A stretch of 64,000 bases of DNA from Coptis chinensis. Taxonomy: Eukaryota; Streptophyta; Magnoliopsida; Ranunculales; Ranunculaceae. Of the stretch, positions 34,324 through 46,925 are shown one piece after another (position 1 is the stretch's first letter; each line of letters opens with the position of its first letter). The DNA is taken from NCBI GenBank assembly GCA_015680905.1, contig CM027378.1, positions 9,033,001 to 9,097,000 on the forward strand. Direction: 5' to 3'. The notes under the pieces were generated by a model that was not told the origin of the DNA, made no database searches, and saw nothing but the letters and a program-made list of their open reading frames with translations. The translations under genes and the position numbers were made by a program.

Positions 34324-36435
34324 GTATGTTGTTCAGATTTAAGTATGTATGCTTGCTTTGTCTTATAAAAGTTGACCTGTAGCAACTGAAAGAATTGGAA
34401 GCAGGGAAACAAGAGGACACCTCTACGCTTTGTGGGACGGGAAGTTGTTGTAACAACACATTGTTTGAATGGATGGTTAGTTATTTTTAGCTTACATGTG
34501 TTTTAATTTCTACGGGCTTATATTTGTGTGCAACTGTGCACTCACAAATTCTTAATCACCCATATCTTTGTGTGAAAGTAATGGAGGCAATTATCAGGAT
34601 GTTACTTGCCGTCACCTACTCACCTTGCTGGGTACTTTCCCTGCTGTTATAAATCTCTTAGAGAATAAAGTTTAGCATCACCTGTATACATAACAATATT
34701 CAATCACAAGACTCCTATAGCTACCATCGTTGGTTTAACATTTGGGCAGATTGGCAACAACAAACCCAAAGAAGCCTTAGTTTTGATAGTTAGCTTTAGT
34801 TCAGTTTGGGAAATACACGTGAAAGACAACTCCACGTCACAAATGCATAGTTTCATTCCTATCTCAAAAGCGGAGAAACGCATTCAAGAATGCCATTCCT
34901 TCATTCATATAAAAATGATTTCGTGCTTTCAAGTATAGGCGTCCTCCATTCTCCTATCTCATCAGTTTCCCATCCAAAGGTGAGTTAATCGTTATTTCAA
35001 TTTATGTGCATTTACCACACCTATATTGTAAAAAAGCGGAATTGTACCCTTTTGCTTTTGCTCTTGCGAGAGGCTCACGAGAGAAAGAGTACTTTCCCTC
35101 GAGGATTCTGACTTTCTTTATAATTCGGAAAGTTTTATATTTTTGTTATTATTCTTTCTTGTGTGCTTCTATGTGTTATATTGTTTGATTTAGTGGATGT
35201 CATGAATTGTTGTTACTTTTTAGGCCAAGATTGGTGGGTTGGTATGACGACTTGAATTTTGATTAGTGATATATGGTCATTGTTTTGTTTATGAGTGTCC
35301 GAATTAGCATTATGATCTAAGTACTTGCCATTAAACCTTGGATTCAGGAATTGAATAGCATGCCAAAGAATTTAGTGATAAGCCAAATTGAGTTTACGCC
35401 ATATCGACAATGAAAGCCGCACATGAAACCGATGAAATATATTTACTATATTGAAGAAGTGCAAGTCTGAACAAAATAAGCAATCTTAGCCATCAACGAT
35501 CCCGAAATGTTTGTCGGATCAAATAACCATGTTTACTACATAAGCCAAGAATTTATAACTCATACCATCACATTTTTTTTAGCGGATAGCTTTAGGTAGT
35601 CAAAGTTCTGTCTCTTCTTATTTCTTTCCATTTTTTTTCTCTAATGATTATTTTCTTTGTCGAATGTGTGACCGTGCACTTTAGCTGCGGTGATCTAAAT
35701 AGACACTATACTATGGGAATCTAAAGATGATGAAAGAAAATATGCAAGAAACCATGTTGCTCTATCAAGGGTCGCTTCTTACCTGTTCCACTATACCATA
35801 TATCTTAATTACGTGGAGCATAGTATTGAGGTGCCAACTTCGGGTAACCACAATTGATCTATTATTGTTATGTTGCGGATGTAATCATCATTTGTTCGAA
35901 CCCAGTTCATTGAATATTATGCATTCTGCCTTTGTCCGAATAACACCGAAGAAGGATGAATCCGCACTATCGACCACCGGCCACATACCACAGCACGAAG
36001 AAATATGAGGTTGACATATTAGAAATAATTAATAAGAGCGCATAAAAGAGCTCGAGAGAAGCATTTCGCTTCATCAAGTAACAAGCAACATATATATGGG
36101 ATAAATCATAAGTCACGAGGTGTTGGTTAATATTACTCGGTTGTCAAATTACATAAGGTCATGTGAAGTTCGACACTGTAAGAACCATCCGGCTGTTTAG
36201 AAGCTGCATTGAGGAAAAAGGAAGTAGTAAGGCATCTTCGAATTAAATAATTTCATCTCCACATGAAGTAATCACGAAACCCATCCGTTCAACGTGCCTC
36301 TTATTTGATTGCAAGAATGAAAATTATGTGCATAAGGATGAAGAACGACAGATGAAACCATAAATATCAACAAACTAACTTATATGAAAAATGGGTAGTA
36401 AGGTCCGTCAAATGCAAATTACAACATATACACTA
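34324..36435. other. Stretch without a supported gene
   Basis: Mixed AT-rich DNA. The open frame 35727-36008 shows no family content and no splice or start context. Nothing definite seen. Confidence 0.35.
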
Positions 36436-37134
36436 TAGATAAATGAGACGGTATTCATAACAACATACCCTTCCAAGTGACTAGAGAATAATATCACAAC
36501 TACAATTATATTCAGATGGCAAATATTTGTGTGGTGCAAATGTGACTTATCTTAGCACAATCCGGTCTCGAAAATAACTGCCTCAAAGACAAGCTCTTAA
36601 AGTTGTATCTACTTCGAAAGACTATAGAATTCAGCTATCATGTATAACAGTTTCCTGAAGTAGTCCTAAGTACAAGGAATTGATGAAGCAAATGTCAATC
36701 TCCAAAGCAGGTAACCTGAATGATCATATTGACTTGGAAATCTAACGAAATTACATTTTTGTTGTGATAACTATTATTTGTCTCAATACTTCAATATTGC
36801 AAATGGTGCAATATAGTGTACAAACAAACATTCATTGTCACCTATATCATGATATTTATCTAGATTTGAAATTGACATCGATTTCTCTTTCGCTACTGTT
36901 GATGCATCAGCCAGAAATAATGTATGCATTACACGTACTATATCATGGTTTGAGAGCTTGCAATCTCTTAAAAAATATATAAAAACATAAACTCTTCAAA
37001 CAAAGTATGCAATGAATCATTAGCTGTCAATATATATATATATATATATATTATTTATTTAAGTGGACTTTAGGCTTTTGAGTCATTAGCTATCTATGTA
37101 GCAAGTCCGGCCATAGGCCGGGCCAAATGGCTAG
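36436..37134 (+). mobile_element. Helitron 3'-terminal copy with hairpin and CTAG end (copy 2 of the ~0.7-kb repeat)
   Basis: The right end is a 6-bp stem hairpin CCGGCC-ATA-GGCCGG at 37107-37121, nine bases, then CTAG (37131-37134) followed by T. This is the canonical Helitron 3' terminus (hairpin about 10 bp upstream of CTRR, insertion between A and T). The left boundary, where homology to copy 1 starts, is near ATAGATAAATGAGACGG and does not show the TC start, so the 5' part may be truncated. A (TA)n tract lies at 37032-37051. No Rep or helicase coding inside. Confidence 0.72.
37107..37134 (+). terminator. Helitron 3' terminal hairpin and CTAG
   Basis: CCGGCCATAGGCCGG forms a 6-bp GC stem with a 3-base loop; GCCAAATGG then CTAG and T follow. 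This structure is thought to signal the end of rolling-circle transposition. It is not a transcription terminator. Confidence 0.75.
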
Positions 37135-37562
37135 TATATATATACGAGCAGGAGATGCGACTGAATTTGAGGGCACTTAGAGTTGGAATTCCGGGAAATT
37201 CCGAATTATTTATTCAAATATAAAGATTTTGACAGTTATACTACCACCTATACAGACTCTTACTCGGAGTCCACTCATTTTGGGTGTCACTAGATTTTCA
37301 GACACGTTCAACGAACGGGGACCGTTTTTATATAATTTTTTAATTTTATTATTATGTATCAAAAATCTTACTTCCAGACTACTATATTGAAACTTGGATT
37401 TTATAGATATTTAATTTGTGGTTCTCATAAAACGGAGATCTCATCATTAGTTCATTGCCAAGTTCATAATAAGCCCTTGTTTTGTTCTTGTGATCCTCCC
37501 TTTCACAAACTTGATTAGTTGGAACAGAGTTAGACATCTTTTCCATTATTTGGTTATTGCAG

Positions 37563-37643
37563 CCGGAGAATCTGCTACTTGATTCTAACGGAGCTCTTAA
37601 AGTCTCAGATTTTGAACTAAGTGCATTGTCTCAGCAAGTTCGA
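37563..37643 (+). pseudogene. Single exon of a CBL-interacting protein kinase (CIPK/SnRK3) gene
   Basis: Between a TTGCAG acceptor and a GTGAGT donor, 81 bp encode PENLLLDSNGALKVSDFELS then ALSQQVR. This is exactly the exon of intron-rich CIPK genes that carries the catalytic-loop end and the DFG motif (PENLLLD..G.LKVSDFGLSALPQQ). Here DFG reads DFE (one GGA-to-GAA-type change), which would abolish Mg-ATP binding. No other kinase exon is seen within the flanks, so this is an isolated captured exon just downstream of a Helitron 3' end. Confidence 0.85.
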
Positions 37644-37747
37644 GTGAGTGTGGTGGCATCTATTTCATTTTTTTTTTTGCTTGTTAGTAAATGTGAAAGT
37701 TATGCTTAATAGAAGTTTATACCAAACAATTAATCATCTTTTTGTAG

Positions 37748-38088
37748 TCTTATTTATTTACTACCGTAGATGCCATGGATGGGTAAGTTTCTTTAGTCAA
37801 ATATTATTTTAGTCCAATTGCTTAAGATACTTAAGAAACAAAATGGGTTAAGTTGTATATATGCATGTGTTGGGGACTTGGGTGTTATCTTTATCCTAAT
37901 TTATGTTTTGACTGAATTGAATATTTTATGTTTGATTTGACAGGTTTAGTAGTGGACTTGCATTAGGAGTAATATTTCAGATTATGGATTTGGAAGACAA
38001 CTGTGTGGCTTTGCAAACACAAAAATGGATAGCAAAGTCCAATGCTGAAGCACATATGCTAGTTTTGGATATTGTTAAGAAATACTAA
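37748..38088 (+). pseudogene. Terminal two-exon fragment of an unidentified host gene
   Basis: Exon 37748-37782 (SYLFTTVDAMDG, donor GTAAGT) joins in phase to 37944-38088, which reads FSSGLALGVIFQIMDLEDNC, then WIAKSNAEAHMLVLDIVKKY and a TAA. The frame is intact, splice sites are good and the protein end looks natural. I do not recognise the family; the segment has hydrophobic and acidic parts without a clear motif. It lies 105 bp after the CIPK exon, so unrelated gene pieces are packed together. Confidence 0.5.
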
Positions 38089-38716
38089 TTGCTCTTTTGT
38101 TAGTTTTAAAAAGTTGGTGTTAGTTTTTATGTTTTTGGAGGGCACTTTTTTATGTTTTGAAATGTAATATGTCTTGATACTTTGCAAGTTTGAAAAAAAC
38201 TTATACCATGGCATATGCTTATATTATTGGATATAGCTTGGTTACTGGTAAAGTATATGGAAAATGGTTTGCTCAGGATCTTTGAAGACGAAACAGATAA
38301 AAGAGCACTATTCTTGATCTTTAGGCATTATTTTAGGCCCATATATATTTCTAAATATGTTTTTTTTTTAATTATTGGGAGATGATGTTCGGAATCCTCA
38401 AGTATGCGTTGTTTGACCCACTTAACTACTCGTTATAAGATTTATTTTTTCAATGCTTCCTCCAATAAATTTGGATTAATGTTCGTCTATTTTTAGGTTC
38501 ATTCGTTTCAGGCATGAACTTCAATGAAATCAGAAGACTTATTTTGTAATGCTACAGTTCGAATAGCACATTAACTACAAATATATTTCAAAAACAACAT
38601 TATTTTGCTACAAATGAAGTAAATAAATGAAATTAATGCATATCTAAAGTTTAAAATAAGCGTTTAACAGAAAAAATACTATGTGACCAACATAATAAAA
38701 TTTTGGTATTCAAGTA
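38089..38716. other. AT-rich stretch, no gene supported
   Basis: T-rich on the plus strand, probably 3' flanking DNA of the preceding fragment. No repeat boundary identified. Confidence 0.35.
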
Positions 38717-39225
38717 CTAATTCTCATGGTTTTCTTTCTTTATTATGGAACTCTCCATGCCCTTCATTCCTTTAATTTTTTCTTCGAGATAATATATTTT
38801 ATCTTTGTTGTGTTTATCATCAACCAAATAATCTAGCATAATATTTTTGAGGATGTTGAGTTGATTCTGTTTCTCTTCAACTTCTATTCTTTTCTTCATA
38901 AGTTCTTTGAAATTGAAGTCTTCAATTTCCATATCACGTTCATTCTTTATAAACTGTATTGCGTGAAAAGTTGCTGAATCCTCTGCTTTTGCAACAGAAT
39001 ATGTGGTGCTTCCATCAATTTCTTTAACTATGATGTCTTCATTGTTAAAGAATAAGTCTTTCGGTACCTTTAATGTTACAGTGCTTTTGAATCGCCTGCT
39101 CTCTAAATTTTGTATTGTAGACCGGATCTTGTTGAATGTTAAGTCCTTGTTTCTAGAATTTCCTTTAGCAATTTTTTTTTTACATAAGCTGTAATTTTCA
39201 TAATACCATTATCTGCAATAGACAT
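38717..39225 (-). pseudogene. Small unidentified coiled-coil protein gene broken once in a poly-A run
   Basis: From an ATG at 39225 (or a TTGCAG acceptor at 39213) the minus strand reads IMKITAYVKK, then after the A10 run near 39172-39181 the reading shifts by one base to KGNSRNKDLTFNKIRSTIQN, ESRRFKSTVTLKVPKDLFF, SVAKAEDSATFHAIQFIKNE and a coiled-coil end (FNFKELMKKRIEVEEKQNQL to KKENHEN, stop at 38717). About 165 codons with a single one-base slip in a homopolymer. The protein is unknown to me. The slip could be a sequencing error, so this may be a real gene. Confidence 0.5.
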
Positions 39226-42200
39226 AATAAAATGAAGTCAATAAATAATTGTAAATAATGGAGAAGAGGAAGAAAATAGGCTACCTGGTTTTTCGATATG
39301 TGTAGTTCAATTGTTTTTTTTTTAGGTTAATAGATTATGTTTTACTAAGTGATTAGAAGTTCACTTTTTGTAGGATTCTAGTTTTGTATATATCTTAAAT
39401 TTTGATATTTTGGAACAGCGAGCTTCTCCTTTTTTGCAGCCTCCACTCTATTAGGACCCACGATTATAACACGTGTTGGGTTATTTGAAATGTAGATTTT
39501 GAATTTTATGGTGTGGGCACGTGCAAAACGTGTGAGGTGTAGTTGTGGCATTTTGAAAGGGCATAACACCAGACACACCACAATAGACGGTCAAACTTGG
39601 TAAATGATGGTTAACTAACGATAGGGTTACCTAAAGCTAAGAAATGTAAAAATGTGGGTCAAACGCAAATACCCATATTATTGGGACGACCTAAAGCTAA
39701 ATCACCTTATTTTAAATTAGATTTTTTTTTTAATTATGTAGAAGCTTTTGGGTTTTAGAAACCTCTAAGTTTACTATTACTGTTGGGCCTATTCCCAAAA
39801 AATTTGATACCATATGTTTTAAGCGGGTATTGTATTTCAAATTTTATTCAAATTTGACTTGCTACCTCTTTTTCACACTAAATTGCTCCAACAACACCTC
39901 TATCCATGAAAATTCATTCTCTATTTTTTGAAACGTCATGACTCTTTAAGTTTCAGCATTCATGGCGTTCCAAGCTCAAGCTAATGTATCGTTTCCTTCT
40001 CCATTCATTCTCAGCTTCTCCATTGAAATTCAAGTTTTAGAGGAAAAAGCCCACACTGAATTCTAAAGCGAAAAAAGAAGACAAAGAGGTATTGGTTTTC
40101 ACTCATTTTCATTATTACTGCTGTTGAAACTGAAATTGCTATTGATTATAGGTTTTAATTAGTTAACCCATAAACTTGAAAATCATGTTGTGTCCATGGT
40201 TTAATTGAGTATCTAACCATTTGATAAAACCATATTTGTAAGGAGTGTTCCTACCAAGAAGAGAGTAAAAATACATAGAAGAGGAAGAAAGTCAGATGTT
40301 GAAAACAAAAAAAATATTATAATAGAGTTTTCAAATAAAAGCAAAAATATGTGTGTATTTGGTTAATGAACCGCCTTGAAAAGCCAAAATGTTAGAATAG
40401 AGTGTGTATCATGAAGTGTTTCACCACCGATATACCACTCTCATCCCGAAAGTATCATATTATAGACACTCATATACGATATCAAATATTTATCACTTAA
40501 CTTGGCATGCACTACTAATATCCTCAATATCAGAACTCCTAAAACTATTTGTCATTCATGCAAGCTAAGAAGATGCATCCCTTACAGATTAGTCGAAAAC
40601 ACTTTTATAAATAAGTCAGTGGAGAAGAAAGTATGAACACTAACAACTAAGCTTCGTAGCAAACTTGGTCGGTAAGTAGCAAAATCTTAAATTATAGAAT
40701 CCAAGTTCCTGACCAGCCACTTCAAACAAACATAAAGTCTCAAAGTCGTATCATACTCTAATTGCAAAGAAAACACATGACATCCAACAACTCATATAGT
40801 GGACATATTGGGAAGAATCACTATAAGCTAAACATCATTGTAATAAGCATTGGTTGTTTCAACCGCTTTAACAAATAAGATAAAACTTTTTTTGCATTTT
40901 GTTGGTAAAATCCATAACTACAGATCTCTAAGTAATTGGATGAACTTTAAATAGTCCACTTGTTTTCTAAAACACTTGATGAATCAAAAATAAATTGCAC
41001 CAAAATAATAATGTAATCAGAGTAAAACATCATTCGGGTTCTGGTAGCACGCCATCATGTTCACACGACCATGGTGAATGTCCTATTCATAAGACAAAAC
41101 GCAAAAAAACAATCATCTTGTGCAATTTTGTTTTTCCTTTTTGTGATTGTTCTCTAATTTTTAGATCACTGTACACATGGATATGTCTACCAAACTATCA
41201 TCATTAAAAGGCTAGTGGAGTCTAATAATTTTTCAGATTGATATTAAGTACATGACAAAAATTTAGTAAATAATAAAGTTGGGAATCACTAAAGCAAAAG
41301 AAAATATGATACCTTCATTGTCCGAGCTTGTTTAGAACTGTTTGATCACTTCTATGTTTTAGAAATAGAGCAGTCGTATATCACTCAAGGGGATCTTTTG
41401 GAAAAAAATCAACTAAAAATCGTATCAATGCTTTGTCATGGAGTTTTACACCAAAATAGATTAGCTGCAACTATTTGAAGAATAAATTGACAGATACAAA
41501 AACCACCGCATTTAGAAGGCCTGAAAACTAAAATATTTGAATGGGGTTAAACGGAAAACTCATAAACACATACATCAATTCAGTTCAATAGAAATTATTA
41601 TAATGATGAATTGGCGTGTAAGATAGATTACCAGATAACGAATGAGATGTAGGAAAAGAGGCGGGTGGAAAGTTGCGCTAACTCATGCTATGAGATCTGC
41701 ATTGGAAATACTTCCATTGATTCCTCATAGATTTGTAAAGTATGTCAAACTAAGAAGTAGTGTCTGATGGCTTAGACACAAATAACTGCAAGTATAAAGT
41801 TATCAACAAATAAGTCTTGGATACACGTTGTTGTATCAATGACTTTCTACTTCATAACAATATGAATTTTTCATTGTTATAATAAAAATTCTTCTTTGTC
41901 TACATATATCCATGTTAAGATTTCTTCATTGAGTGTCCATGCTTGATGCTTCCACTAACGGTCCAATTATTGTTGATAGTAGATTGTATTGAAGCATGCA
42001 ATCTTCAGTTTCTGATGAAGGATTTGAAGGCAGAAAAAAACTATTTAACACCAAGCCTAGGCATGTCAGATCACATCAAGATACCAAACAGTCAAATGCA
42101 TGTAGAACACCTACATAAAATGCGTGTGTATTAATAAACAGGTCTCTATTTAGTTTCTAAAACTTCTTTATACTAATGATTTCAACATAAATTTTACCTC

Positions 42201-42969
42201 CAATTAACTCATTAGAATTATATTTAAAAGTCATGCTTGAGTAAATAGAACCATAACTTACCCATCCTGGAGTTAGAATTGGTTTGCAAGCAGGAAGCTC
42301 TTTAACACTTTGAACTATTCAAATTGTTTCTTCATCAAAATCACATCCTAAAAAAAAAAGATGAAATCAATGAAGCATCTTAAATTAAATGCAAATGGGA
42401 AAACATTGAAAATAATTGGTCTAGGGCAAAAGCTTGTAGATGAAAATATGAAAAACAATTTACTTGTTATGTGCAGTGTGTGACTTTTTTTTTTCAAAGC
42501 ACTACTACAGCTATCCTGTTCAAGCTAGCATGCAAATAGAACCGTACCCCATACAAATGTCAGTGAAGATACTTACATGAAGTGCAGCTCAACGTGGCAT
42601 AACTTAGACTAATGTGATATTTAAATTTAATGGGTCACTAAGAAAGTGGATTATCAATTAAGAGAGTTGTCGATATTTAAATGAAGCACCAAAAAAAGAT
42701 GGGCCTACGATTTAGTATGATTAATAGCCTAATATCTTAGCATAAGTGTCCATTCTATCATTGCTAAAGTTGTTATCTTCCATCCAGACTTAACCACCTG
42801 TATTTGTTATTGCTTCTTGTTGGTCTAATCTATCTATAAAATTGCAATAAGAGAAATCCAAATGATATGATGTCATCACACCTAATGGTTTAAGTTTTGC
42901 TAAGACATGCAATTCCCTATTAGTTCAGAGTCGCCTATAGATCATGGTAGAATACAAAGCAATACATAA
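39226..42969. other. Long AT-rich stretch, no gene supported
   Basis: Both strands were read; the open frames present are short and without family content. The DNA at 39840-40100 (CT-rich with a TTCCTTCTCCATTCATTCTC string) resembles a plant 5' UTR. No inverted or long direct repeats found by eye. Confidence 0.35.
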
Positions 42970-43110
42970 TATGCGAATGAATGGAAAGTATAACTCGTTT
43001 ACAATGAAAATTATATTTTATCATCAAAATTAAAATATGTGATTGACATTATATCGGTGTTCCAATATTCTATGTTTGCAAATGCGAGTGATACTTTTAA
43101 TAAATTACAA
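42970..43110. repeat. Copy 1 of a ~140-bp direct repeat (copy 2 at 46787-46925)
   Basis: Shares GCGAATGAATGGAAAGTATA, ATCAAAATTAAAATATxTGA and AATGCGAGTGAT with the second copy. About 85% by eye. Confidence 0.65.
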
Positions 43111-43869
43111 TAATTTAAAAATATAAAAGAATGTTGCATCATGTGATCTCATGTACACTGATGTGGACGTTCTCATAGTCATAAGGAGTAAGTCTGACAT
43201 CGAGTGCTAGGGAGCAGCACTTTTGTGCCCTATAACAAAGAAATATATGAAGATAAATTTTGTGCAAAGCTAACTAATTTCAAAGATAATATTGTCGAAA
43301 GTGGGTACATTAGTTACCTTTTTTGGCAATTTGACCAAAGGCTTCAATCTATTGCCTAGCTATTACTTGTTGCCTGCAAAATTGCAAAGTACTTGGAATT
43401 AGCCTCAATGCAAACAATAAAGAACCAATAATCTATATGATATGGAATTCCTGTTGTCATTATGACATAAAAAACTAAAAGCATCGCAATCAAAGACTCT
43501 GGGACTACAAACCTCATTTTAACGACTTCTAAAAGCAGATAAACCCATTTTGATGTTGGTTGTGCTTTAGCAAGTACAACATGTACCTCTCATGATAGAA
43601 TGACAAATGATAGTAGTGAATAGGAACATATGTCTAGCTAGCAAATGAAAATTATGCTTAAGGTCATGTTACAAAGCACTAATCAGGAAAGATAAATCCA
43701 ACACAACCTATACTTCAATATAGCTAAAACAGTCAGACTTAATGGATACTGTGGTATATAAACTTTGATACTACAAAACTGATATACAATGGTTTGTAGC
43801 TTATATATTCTTTTCAAGAGATACTAACAATATTTGACATATTATTTTATTAATAAATTATCTTATTAC

Positions 43870-43964
43870 CTAAAATGTTGCACACCATTTTGTTGGGCCA
43901 GCAGTAATCTTGTGTTTTGGGTTCTCATAGCTCCGGTTCACCCGCTCCAGTAGGTAAGAGCAAC
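43870..43964 (-). other. Exon-like piece of an unidentified minus-strand gene
   Basis: Between a TTGTAG acceptor and a TAG|GTAATA junction, one frame reads CSYLLERVNRSYENPKHKIT then AGPTKWCATF and a TAG as the last codon before GT. A CAG in place of TAG would give a classical exon end. Family unknown. Confidence 0.35.
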
Positions 43965-44667
43965 CTACAATAACAATACCCAAACCAACAATTTAGATAT
44001 AAAAATATGCAATATATATTACTCACGATAGAATTAGTTATCACAAAAAATGTTTTACATTTCACAACAGGAAGTTGTATCTATGTGTAGTTAAGAAAAT
44101 AAATATAGAAAAAAATAGAAGTCCTCCAAATGATTTGGTTATATACATACTACAATGAAACATTCGTCAACTTTTTCCCTTAAGCTAAAGGTCGTTAAGG
44201 AAGGCCACGTCCGAAAATGCAACTCCCCATTTGTGTCACACACTCACATGTATTGTATACCGCCAGAGATCATCTAATCTTTCATAGGTTCCCATAGACA
44301 ATAGTTGAGCCTTGATTTGTTACTGCTCGATGTTCTTACCATGAAAATACTATAAAACTAAAGCCCTCACATATTAAAGTTCAAAATTCTAACGGTTCTA
44401 AAAGAATTATATCTACGTGAAAAACTTACCTGCATTCAATGTCTAAACTATGATGTAAAGTATAATGAAAAAAAAAAATCAAATGTAAAGTATATCTTTT
44501 GCAATATACAATACTTCTCTTAAAAAAAATCAATTTTGTCTTTGGCAGTATACAATACTTCTAACTTTGCTTAAATGACAATAACGATAGACGATAGTTG
44601 AAGCCAATGAAATACCCATCAAAGAACCATTTCTACGGTTTGGAAATACATAACCATAGCGGTCTCA

Positions 44668-45160
44668 ATTAGATATTCAACAACTTGAAAGTCGAACACT
44701 ACTGGTATTTAAAACATGGAAGAAACAAATTAGGTAGGTGGGGAGCTTATAGAAACTCAATTTTTGATCACAGTAGTCTATTACTCAAAACCAATTCATA
44801 ACAATGTTAATTCAAAGAATAAAAAATCAAAACCTCAACTCACATCAGCCAATTTCGCAACTGTTGATTCCTTAAGCATTTTAATCCAAGGAAATTCATC
44901 ATTCTTAACCGTAGAAAAAGCAAAAGCCCAACTGAAATAATAAGCAAATCTAATCAACTCGAATGTCCTGTTGCAACAAATCAAATCAAAACCAAAAAGT
45001 CAAATATTCATTCAGCAAATCAAACCCAAAGTTCACCAAAAATATCAAAACTTTGACTCACCAACAGATCATCATTTAGAATCTATCATCTTCCTCACAG
45101 CCTATCTCTCCAAGGTCCGATCTTAAATAGAGTCTACAATATGTTCCCCTTGCCTTTTAA
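44668..45160. repeat. Copy 1 of a ~490-bp direct repeat (copy 2 at 47749-48240)
   Basis: From TTAGATATTCAACAACTTGA to CCCCTTGCCTTTTAATCA, about 96% identical by eye to 47749-48240 and 3.08 kb away in the same orientation. On the minus strand it holds an exon-like frame reading FAYYFSWAFAFSTVKNDEFP then WIKMLKESTVAKLAD. The ends lack TG..CA, so these are not LTRs. Confidence 0.85.
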
Positions 45161-46354
45161 TCATTAGGAAACAAATGAACAAAATCCTTAGTATCAGTTC
45201 TACCTCCACAACTTTAGATCTTACTCATTCATCAATGTCAACACATTCTCAACATGTAAATGATTTAGTCATACAACAACTACATTTAAATCTGGAACAC
45301 CACCTTATAATCAAATAAATAAAATAATAATATAAGATAATAAAATGTTGCAACAATAGTACACAACATTGATGTCAATCTAATTTCTTAATAATTTTCT
45401 TTCATCTTGTGCTTGCCAATCACTTTTCTAGCTTGTTCCACTCGATCTATTTGTTCCTTCAAATCTTAATAAAAGAAAATTAAGTGATTAAATGACTAAG
45501 AAGGAGGTTTGGGAGCACTACACAAAAGCAATCGATGTGCTAATGAATTTGCATCTGAATACCTGCACAGATATGTCATAAGATGATGCATCTAATATAA
45601 TCTATTTACTTTACTAATACAATAGGTTAAAAATAGGCAGTGTCCGTTGTTTCATCATTCAAGGTAATCCCTTACATGGAAGCTACCATAGGTTTCACTG
45701 CTTGTACAAAAAGCATTACCTTTGTATGGATTCCTTTTAATCGGGAAATCTCTATTAGAACGTGAAAAGTATATATAAAGACAAATATAAAGGTGGGAAG
45801 GCACTATTTAATTAAAAAAATTATTGATGGAAATGGTTAAAAAGTGAACACTGTGCCAACCCTTATAATTACAAACACCATTAATACCCTTATAATTTGG
45901 TAGCATAAGAACTAAAACACTCATTGAGTTGTGTAAGACATGAGAGTGCATCCCAGCCACAATCCTACAAAGCCGCTACTCACAAAAATTCGTTGTCAAA
46001 CTATAATAGGTGCTCACAATCTTCTTAGCAAAGTCTAACAAAAGGTGAGTTGATTTCTAAATGTAAAACACAAATATTATGTATAGTTTCCATTAAATGT
46101 GTTGTCACCTTAAGGCCTGCTATCCTATTTATGTCTTATGAATACCTATTAATAGGTACACAGAATCAAAACTTTCTATATATGCATCATCAAAGATCAG
46201 AAATATTAGTTTCAGTCCTAGAAAAGAGTTGATCAAATTCACCGTTATCATGAAGGAGAAAAGGGTCTATCAAATCCATTGTTATTGTGATGGTGAAAAG
46301 AGTAATTGGCTTCAGTCCTAGTAGCACCCAGTGCACGTTCCAAAAACTATTCAC
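45161..46354. other. AT-rich stretch with one tiny exon-like piece
   Basis: On the minus strand about 45465-45390 reads DLKEQIDRVEQARKVIGKHK then MKENY and a stop, possibly the last exon of a lost gene. Nothing else supported. Confidence 0.3.
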
Positions 46355-46426
46355 CTGTTCATAGCTTGAAGAAAAATCATCTTCAGATGTCTAGCTATGG
46401 CTTGCTTCGCTATCAGTCATATCAAC
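46355..46426 (-). other. 72-bp exon-like piece, unidentified
   Basis: Flanked by TGTGTAG and GTGAATAG, 24 codons read VDMTDSEASHS, a TAG, then TSEDDFSSSYEQ. The Ser/Asp/Glu-rich content suggests a disordered region. One nonsense codon. Family unknown. Confidence 0.3.
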
Positions 46427-46786
46427 CTACACAAAGCCAAATCAACACATTTTAGTATAGAACGGATTTGTAATCACTGATAAAAGGATTTCATTATGAC
46501 ACCTTAAGACAATCTCACCATTTTCAAATTTTACTTATTTACCATTACAATTCAACTTACTTAAATTAAAAATAATATTGCAGCAGCATTACAATTCAAT
46601 TTGGATGTTATAAGCTCATGAAAAAAACCATATTACTTAAAAAAAATGAAAAATAAGATATAAGACGACTCACTCTTAAGTCTCAATAACTTGGTTGCCA
46701 TTTTTCTCCCACTTAATATGTTCGTACTATTCGAACCCACACTTTTGAGCCTACAAAAGAAGATCAAGATGGATTATTTCAAAATA

Positions 46787-46925
46787 AGCGAATGAATGGA
46801 AAGTATAACTTATTTACAACTAAAAGTATATTTTAATTATCAAAATTAAAATATTTGATTGACCATTGGTGTTCTAATTTACGCTTGTGAATGCGAGTGA
46901 TGGCTAATAATAAAATTTTAGTAGT
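46787..46925. repeat. Copy 2 of the ~140-bp direct repeat
   Basis: Matches 42970-43110 in the same orientation. The surrounding sequences do not match, so only a short block was duplicated or survives. Confidence 0.65.

Noticed and set aside
35727..36008. 93-codon plus-strand open frame
   Set aside because: No recognisable domain, Cys/Leu-rich chance-like composition and no splice or homology support.
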